In this document: positions 7,043 to 11,064 of the stretch, one piece after another | Numbering within the stretch: the stretch's first letter is position 1 | How the letters are laid out: every line of letters begins with the position of its first letter | The notes under the pieces: generated by a model | What the model saw: only the letters and a program-made list of their open reading frames with translations | Told to the model about the DNA's origin: nothing | Databases searched by the model: none | Assembly (NCBI GenBank): GCA_964554015.1 | Contig: CAZKMO010000119.1 | Span: 1-11,064, forward strand | Length of the DNA stretch: 11,064 bases | Direction of reading: 5' to 3' | Source: CAYUAG01 sp964554015 | Lineage (GTDB): Bacteria > Zhuqueibacterota > QNDG01 > CAYUAG01 | Position numbers and translations under genes: made by a program

Positions 7043-7494
7043 TACTTATTTTTACTCTTTTTATCCTTGTCTAACAAATACTTTACCATACGTACCTGAT
7101 TCTTGCCATTTGTTTTTTTATAATTAACCTCATCCATTAAAGTTTTCATAAGATATATTCCCAATCCTCCTACCCGCAATTCAGCTAAATATTCATCCAT
7201 TTGGGGTATATCAATCTCTTGAAAATCAAAGCCTTCACCTTTATCAGTAATAACAATAGAAAATTTTTGAAAATCAAGTTTAATGGCAATGTCTATGGAT
7301 TGTTTTTTCTGATTTTTATAGGCGTGTTGGATAACATTAGTACAAGCTTCGTCAACTGCCAATTCTATTTTATGTATATCATCGTTTTTAAAACCAACTT
7401 TACGAGCAATTCCGGCAACAAATTTGCGAATAATTTCTAAATTCTCCGTATCGCTGGGTATTTTAAGCTTATAATTTTTTACTTTATGGGTCAT
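7042..7494 (-). CDS. RsbW/SpoIIAB-like anti-sigma factor serine kinase (HATPase)
   Basis: The 150-residue protein is a GHKL-type ATPase of the anti-sigma class. The N-box is VDEACTNVIQHAY (47–59) with Glu49 and Asn53 for Mg-ATP. The G1 box is DKGEGFD (84–90) and the G2 box is GGLGIYLMK (109–117). There is no dimerisation-histidine domain, so it is a protein serine kinase rather than a histidine kinase. In the known switches it binds either a sigma factor (or another output protein) or an unphosphorylated STAS partner, and inactivates the partner by phosphorylating a serine. The start ATG at 7494 has AAGGTGA about 5–6 bases upstream. It lies 25 bp after the STAS gene, the usual order, and overlaps the following phosphatase gene by one base. 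The lysine-rich tail (142–150) is notable. The target it holds back is not encoded in this window. Confidence 0.92.
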   Translation of the reverse strand: MTHKVKNYKLKIPSDTENLEIIRKFVAGIARKVGFKNDDIHKIELAVDEACTNVIQHAYKNQKKQSIDIAIKLDFQKFSIVITDKGEGFDFQEIDIPQMDEYLAELRVGGLGIYLMKTLMDEVNYKKTNGKNQVRMVKYLLDKDKKSKNK

Positions 7495-7519
7495 AAAATC
7501 ACCTTAAATTACAAATAAA

Positions 7520-7876
7520 TTATTTCTTAGAGGTATTATATTTTTCAACTGCTTCCTGCTCATTTTCAAAAATTTGGTATAATACCTGGAAGCCTAAAAG
7601 CTCAAAAACCCTCATTACTTTTTTACTGGGTTCTGCCATTTTGATGTCACCATTTTTTTTACGAATATCCTCGATAAATCCCATAAAAACTCCCAAACCT
7701 GCACTGCTAATATATACCAATTCAGACAGATTTACTATAATTCTTACTCTTTCTTCACATACCAGCGTATCTAAAGCACTTTCAAAATCACTGGCAGTAT
7801 GTGCATCCAGATAGCCTTTTAAATACAAAATTGAAATATCATCAATATCTTTTCTCTTAACTTCAAACTCACTCAT
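7520..7876 (-). CDS. RsbV/SpoIIAA-like anti-anti-sigma factor (STAS domain)
   Basis: The whole 118-residue protein is one STAS domain. The conserved phosphorylation loop is YISSAGLGVF (55–64). By alignment with RsbV (motif DSTGLG) the accepting serine should be Ser58, with Ser57 at the position that is often Asp. The later motif KVMRVFELLGF (86–96) is also typical of the family. When unphosphorylated it should bind the kinase encoded next to it and free that kinase's target; phosphorylation by the kinase inactivates it and the SpoIIE-type phosphatases restore it. The ATG at 7876 follows AAGGAGTG with about 4–6 bases spacing, the strongest ribosome binding site in the operon. That fits a need for more STAS protein than kinase. 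It starts 53 bp after the large membrane phosphatase gene. Confidence 0.94.
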   Translation of the reverse strand: MSEFEVKRKDIDDISILYLKGYLDAHTASDFESALDTLVCEERVRIIVNLSELVYISSAGLGVFMGFIEDIRKKNGDIKMAEPSKKVMRVFELLGFQVLYQIFENEQEAVEKYNTSKK

Positions 7877-7929
7877 AAAACACTCCTTACTTATTATATG
7901 TAATTCTTTACAAAATGTTACAAATACAA

Positions 7930-10023
7930 TTACTTAATTTTTAACAGCACCATTGACATATCATCATGAACCGATGTTCCGGTAATAAAACTATCAACCC
8001 GGTTAAATACCTGTTCAATGATTCTCCTGGCATCGGTGTTTATAACATCAATGCCTTTTAAGGTTTCGGTAAGTAATTCTTCTCCAAATTCTTCCTCCTG
8101 CTGATTTCGAGCTTCTTCAATCCCATCAGTATGGAAAAAAACAGCTTCTCCGGCTGCTAATAAAATTTTTTCCTCTGCCAGGGCATTATTGAACTTTTCC
8201 TTCTCCGTCAATCCCAGCCCCAATCCTTTTGGTTCCAGCCAGTTAATTCCCTTCTTCTTAAGATGACAAAGAGGAGGATGTCCGGCTCGAACGAAACGAA
8301 ATTCTCTCTCTTTAAAAAGATATATTGCATATATCATAGTAGTAAACATATCTGGTTTAAAGTTACGGCGAATAAATTCATTGGTTTCAGATAAAATCTC
8401 TTTGGGAGATTTTAAATGAGGAGCCAAAGCCTGTATAACCCCTTTAAGTTCAGCCATATTAAAGGCTGCAAAAGCTCCTTTACCAGACACATCACCTATT
8501 ACAATATCAAGTCTGTTGTCTCCCACCAGGTAATAATCATATAAATCTCCCCCGACTTCATTGGCAGTGGAAGTCATGCCTTCGATTTCAATTTCTTTTC
8601 CCGGAAGTAGTTTATGGGGTAACAGACGCATTTGTGCTTCATGGGCAACCCGGAGTTCTTCTTTATAAACTTGCTGTTCCAAAGTAATATTAAATAATTC
8701 AAGATTTTTCAAGGAAACTGCTACTTGATCTGCAACCGAACAAAAAATCCCTAAACTATCTTCCATAAAAGCAAACTTTTCTTTACTGAAAGCATATAAA
8801 ACTCCCAGTTTTTCATTCTTAAGAGTGATAAAAGAAGCAAGCATCGATCCGATACTCATTCCTTTATAGGTGATTGCTTTTACCCGTTGATCACGGGAGA
8901 AATCATTTATAAAAATGGAATTTTCATTATATTCTAATTCCCTCCTGATTTTGAAAAAGAATTCAGGGGGTATATCCTCTGCTTTCTTTTTATTGATTCC
9001 ATGCCATCCTTGAATATGATATTGACCGTTTTCTTTAATTTCCATTAAAATGAAGTCCGCATTAATAATATTTTTGGTTAGATCTGCGGATTTCGCTAGT
9101 AATTCATCAATATCGAGAACTGATCCAATGGAGGCACTTAAATTTTTTAGAAGTTTTAAATCCTTCATTCTCCGATCCATAATACCGGCTGAGGGAAGCT
9201 GAAAGAGTATACCGATCAAGGACATTGAAATATAGGTTCCAAAAAATAAAGATATAAATTTTACACTACTTCCAATAACTCTGCCATAGTGTTGGAAAAT
9301 CGGAGTTATATCTATTATTGAAATTATTATTACCGGTATTAAAAATGATCCCACCAAAAGAATCAATAACTTTTGACTTTTATTTAAATAATGTATCCAT
9401 TTACAGCGTAATCCATTAATAAAAAAGAATAAAAATAGCAGCGTATATAAAATTGGTCCCAGGGGATCAATGGGACTGCCGTCCCAGGAAGAAATTCGTT
9501 CGGGCAACAGCTCCTCCATCCAGACTGAGGAAAATATAACCAAAAACAGCAAAAATATTAAAATTTTATAATTCCTTTCTGTGTTTTTACGCTGCTGAAT
9601 AAATATTAATTCCTTTAGTAATACAAGCATGGCAATCACCAGAAAAAGAAAACAGAAAACAGTAATTATCGCAAACAGATCAGAAAGGGAACGAATAAGT
9701 ATTGGAGTAATCTCTTTTTGCATAACCTTGGAAAAAAATACATTGGATCCGGAAATAATAGTCCAAAGCCAAATAATTATTAATCCCAATCCTAAAAACT
9801 GCAATCTCCTCATAAGATTTATTTCTCCAAACCACCTGATTCTGACTATAATCTGGTAGAGGAATACAATAGACATAAAAAGTAGCATCTCCCGTATGGG
9901 GGATATCCCCAGAAAAAAGTCCAGCCCATATGAGGAAAAAGATTCTGCTCCAAAAACAAAAGCTGTAATGAACAAAAGTACTGAAATTACAAATTTTATC
10001 TTTATTTTTTTCATTATTAACAT
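7930..10023 (-). CDS. Membrane-bound PP2C (SpoIIE-type) serine phosphatase: multi-pass sensor, GAF-like domain, phosphatase
   Basis: The 697-residue protein starts with about 280 residues rich in hydrophobic stretches (about 10–27, 43–61, 74–92, 109–137, 151–169, 189–203, 218–238 and 252–276), roughly eight membrane segments. I do not recognise the family of this part. A GAF-like domain follows (about 290–445), then a linker with HEAQMRLLPH (461–470) and the SpoIIE/PP2C-SIG domain (about 480–697). Metal-binding motifs are GGDLYD (491–496), IGDVSGKG (509–516), HTDG (631–634) and HDDMSMV (686–692), so the active site looks complete. It should dephosphorylate a phosphoserine STAS protein at the membrane in response to a membrane or envelope signal. 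The start at 10023 forms TAATG with the preceding gene's stop, and no good ribosome binding site precedes it. A second ATG at 10014, three codons in, is equally possible. Confidence 0.88.
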   Translation of the reverse strand: MLIMKKIKIKFVISVLLFITAFVFGAESFSSYGLDFFLGISPIREMLLFMSIVFLYQIIVRIRWFGEINLMRRLQFLGLGLIIIWLWTIISGSNVFFSKVMQKEITPILIRSLSDLFAIITVFCFLFLVIAMLVLLKELIFIQQRKNTERNYKILIFLLFLVIFSSVWMEELLPERISSWDGSPIDPLGPILYTLLFLFFFINGLRCKWIHYLNKSQKLLILLVGSFLIPVIIISIIDITPIFQHYGRVIGSSVKFISLFFGTYISMSLIGILFQLPSAGIMDRRMKDLKLLKNLSASIGSVLDIDELLAKSADLTKNIINADFILMEIKENGQYHIQGWHGINKKKAEDIPPEFFFKIRRELEYNENSIFINDFSRDQRVKAITYKGMSIGSMLASFITLKNEKLGVLYAFSKEKFAFMEDSLGIFCSVADQVAVSLKNLELFNITLEQQVYKEELRVAHEAQMRLLPHKLLPGKEIEIEGMTSTANEVGGDLYDYYLVGDNRLDIVIGDVSGKGAFAAFNMAELKGVIQALAPHLKSPKEILSETNEFIRRNFKPDMFTTMIYAIYLFKEREFRFVRAGHPPLCHLKKKGINWLEPKGLGLGLTEKEKFNNALAEEKILLAAGEAVFFHTDGIEEARNQQEEEFGEELLTETLKGIDVINTDARRIIEQVFNRVDSFITGTSVHDDMSMVLLKIK

Positions 10024-11006
10024 TATTTAATTTTAATGACAACTGCTGTCATATCATCGTACTGAGGTGCTCTTCCGGTAAAATAATATATATCTTCTTC
10101 AATATTATCTAATAGTATTTCTACCGGAAGATGGCCGTTTTTCTCTACCGCTAAACGGAGTCTGGTCTCTCCGTATTCTTCATTACAGGGATTTAAGGCT
10201 TCGTTTAAACCATCAGTATAAAATAAGAAAACATCCCCCGAATGAATGGGAATGGTTTTTTGTTCAATGGTTCTGGAAAATATTTCCCCTTTTTCCAGAC
10301 CCAAGGCGATACCGGCAGGACACATCTCTTCTGCTCTTCCTTCACCCGAACGACGAAGTATCATAGGATTATGTCCCGCTCGGGAAAAGGTCATTTGGTT
10401 TTTTTCTAAATCAAAAATTGAATAAATCATGCTAATAAAAACCCCGCGTTCTACATTTTCATAAAATAATTCATTCATATTTTTTAAAACCTGCATGGGA
10501 GAGTCAACATATTTGGCCTGTGATTTCAGGAATCCCTTGGTAAGAGTCATGTAAAATGCAGCTGACGTCCCTTTGCCGGATACATCACCAATGGCTACTC
10601 CCAATTTTTTCTTCCCTATTTCAATAAAATCATAATAATCTCCTCCGATCTCTCTGGCGGGCAGACATAAGGAGGCCACATCAATTCCCTGTATCTTTGG
10701 TTTTTCCCGAGGGAGAAAAGATGCCTGAACTTCCCGGGCGATCTCCAATTCTCTTTTGATCCGTTCTCTTTCGTAGACTCTTTCCAGATAGGGTGGTATA
10801 TAGGTGGAATCCTTTTCTGAAGGGGGTTCAGCAAAAAAAGATAGAATTGCATATAAGAGAAGAAGACCGATAAAACCATAAAGAATGATACCATGCAATA
10901 TATACAAGGAAACGCTGGTACTTAACATAATGGTACCATAAAAGAAAATCGGTATTCCGATACTGGCAACTACCACACTGGGGAAATCATACTTTATAAA
11001 AAACAA
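10023..11006 (-). CDS. Small membrane-anchored PP2C (SpoIIE-type) serine phosphatase; start uncertain
   Basis: The readable frame gives 327 residues from a TTG at 11006. It has two hydrophobic segments (about 8–26 and 33–58), a charged, probably coiled linker (about 73–98, containing EIAREVQASFLP) and a SpoIIE/PP2C-SIG domain (about 105–327). Metal-binding motifs are GGDYYD (121–126), IGDVSGKG (139–146), FYTDG (262–266) and YDDMTAV (316–322). GAF or PAS domains are absent, so regulation would come through the membrane part. The true start is unclear: the TTG has only a distant GGA upstream, and the hydrophobic frame remains open further upstream to an in-frame TGA at about 11051 with no ATG. 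An ATG at 11052–11050, forming TAATG with an upstream TAA, lies one frame off and meets a stop after six codons. An indel near the 5' end or an unusual start are both possible. This is the first gene of the operon visible here. Confidence 0.83.
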   Translation of the reverse strand: MFFIKYDFPSVVVASIGIPIFFYGTIMLSTSVSLYILHGIILYGFIGLLLLYAILSFFAEPPSEKDSTYIPPYLERVYERERIKRELEIAREVQASFLPREKPKIQGIDVASLCLPAREIGGDYYDFIEIGKKKLGVAIGDVSGKGTSAAFYMTLTKGFLKSQAKYVDSPMQVLKNMNELFYENVERGVFISMIYSIFDLEKNQMTFSRAGHNPMILRRSGEGRAEEMCPAGIALGLEKGEIFSRTIEQKTIPIHSGDVFLFYTDGLNEALNPCNEEYGETRLRLAVEKNGHLPVEILLDNIEEDIYYFTGRAPQYDDMTAVVIKIK

Positions 11007-11064
11007 GGTAAAGATAAATCCTACTATTAAATTAATAAGCAGATTGAATCATTAAGTAAAAATA

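Noticed and set aside
7893..7917. Perfect TATAAT on the minus strand before the STAS gene, with TTGTAA further upstream
   Set aside because: The spacing to TTGTAA is 19 bp and transcription would start inside the STAS ribosome binding site, leaving almost no leader. An internal promoter is possible but not supported.
10616..10894. Alternative minus-strand 92-codon ORF within the first phosphatase gene
   Set aside because: It overlaps a frame with full PP2C motifs and has no domain of its own.

Overview
The window looks like a chromosomal segment of a low-GC anaerobic-type bacterium, either a Firmicute or a Firmicute-like lineage such as Atribacterota. The reasons are AT-rich spacers, strong AGGAGG-type ribosome binding sites, a SpoIIE/RsbU–RsbV–RsbW type partner-switching cluster, an AbrB/SpoVT-like protein and a two-cluster ferredoxin of the EFR1 type. 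The lineage is an inference from gene content and cannot be fixed from the sequence alone. Every credible gene is on the minus strand, so transcription runs from high to low coordinates.

In transcription order, the first block (about 11,006 down to 5,321) is a compact signalling operon. It encodes a small membrane-anchored SpoIIE-type (PP2C) phosphatase, a large phosphatase with a multi-pass membrane part and a GAF-like domain, an anti-anti-sigma (STAS) protein, an anti-sigma (HATPase) serine kinase, and a soluble phosphatase with two GAF-like domains. Two junctions are TAATG stop/start overlaps, which suggests translational coupling. Three phosphatases converging on one STAS/kinase pair looks like a multi-input partner switch. 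No sigma factor or other output protein is encoded in the window.

The second block (about 5,320 to 3,948) holds a flavodoxin-ferredoxin fusion of the EFR1 type. It is preceded by a 13-codon upstream ORF with a good ribosome binding site. It is followed, with no gap and in the same frame, by a 45-codon ORF of unknown status. The rest of this block is an AT-rich spacer with a near-perfect 23-bp dyad and a plausible promoter for the next gene.

The third block holds three separate genes. One is the ComM/YifB AAA+ ATPase. A 355-bp spacer follows, containing a 9-bp/36-bp tandem repeat that runs right up to the comM stop codon. Then comes a short-form pyruvate kinase carrying the residues associated with K+-independent enzymes. 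At the left edge is the 5' part of a gene for a protein with two AbrB/SpoVT-like segments, cut by the window end.

The main points of interest are the three-phosphatase switch, the unrecognised membrane sensor part of the 697-residue phosphatase, the uncertain start (possible frameshift) of the first phosphatase, the in-frame ORF after the ferredoxin stop, and the minisatellite next to comM.
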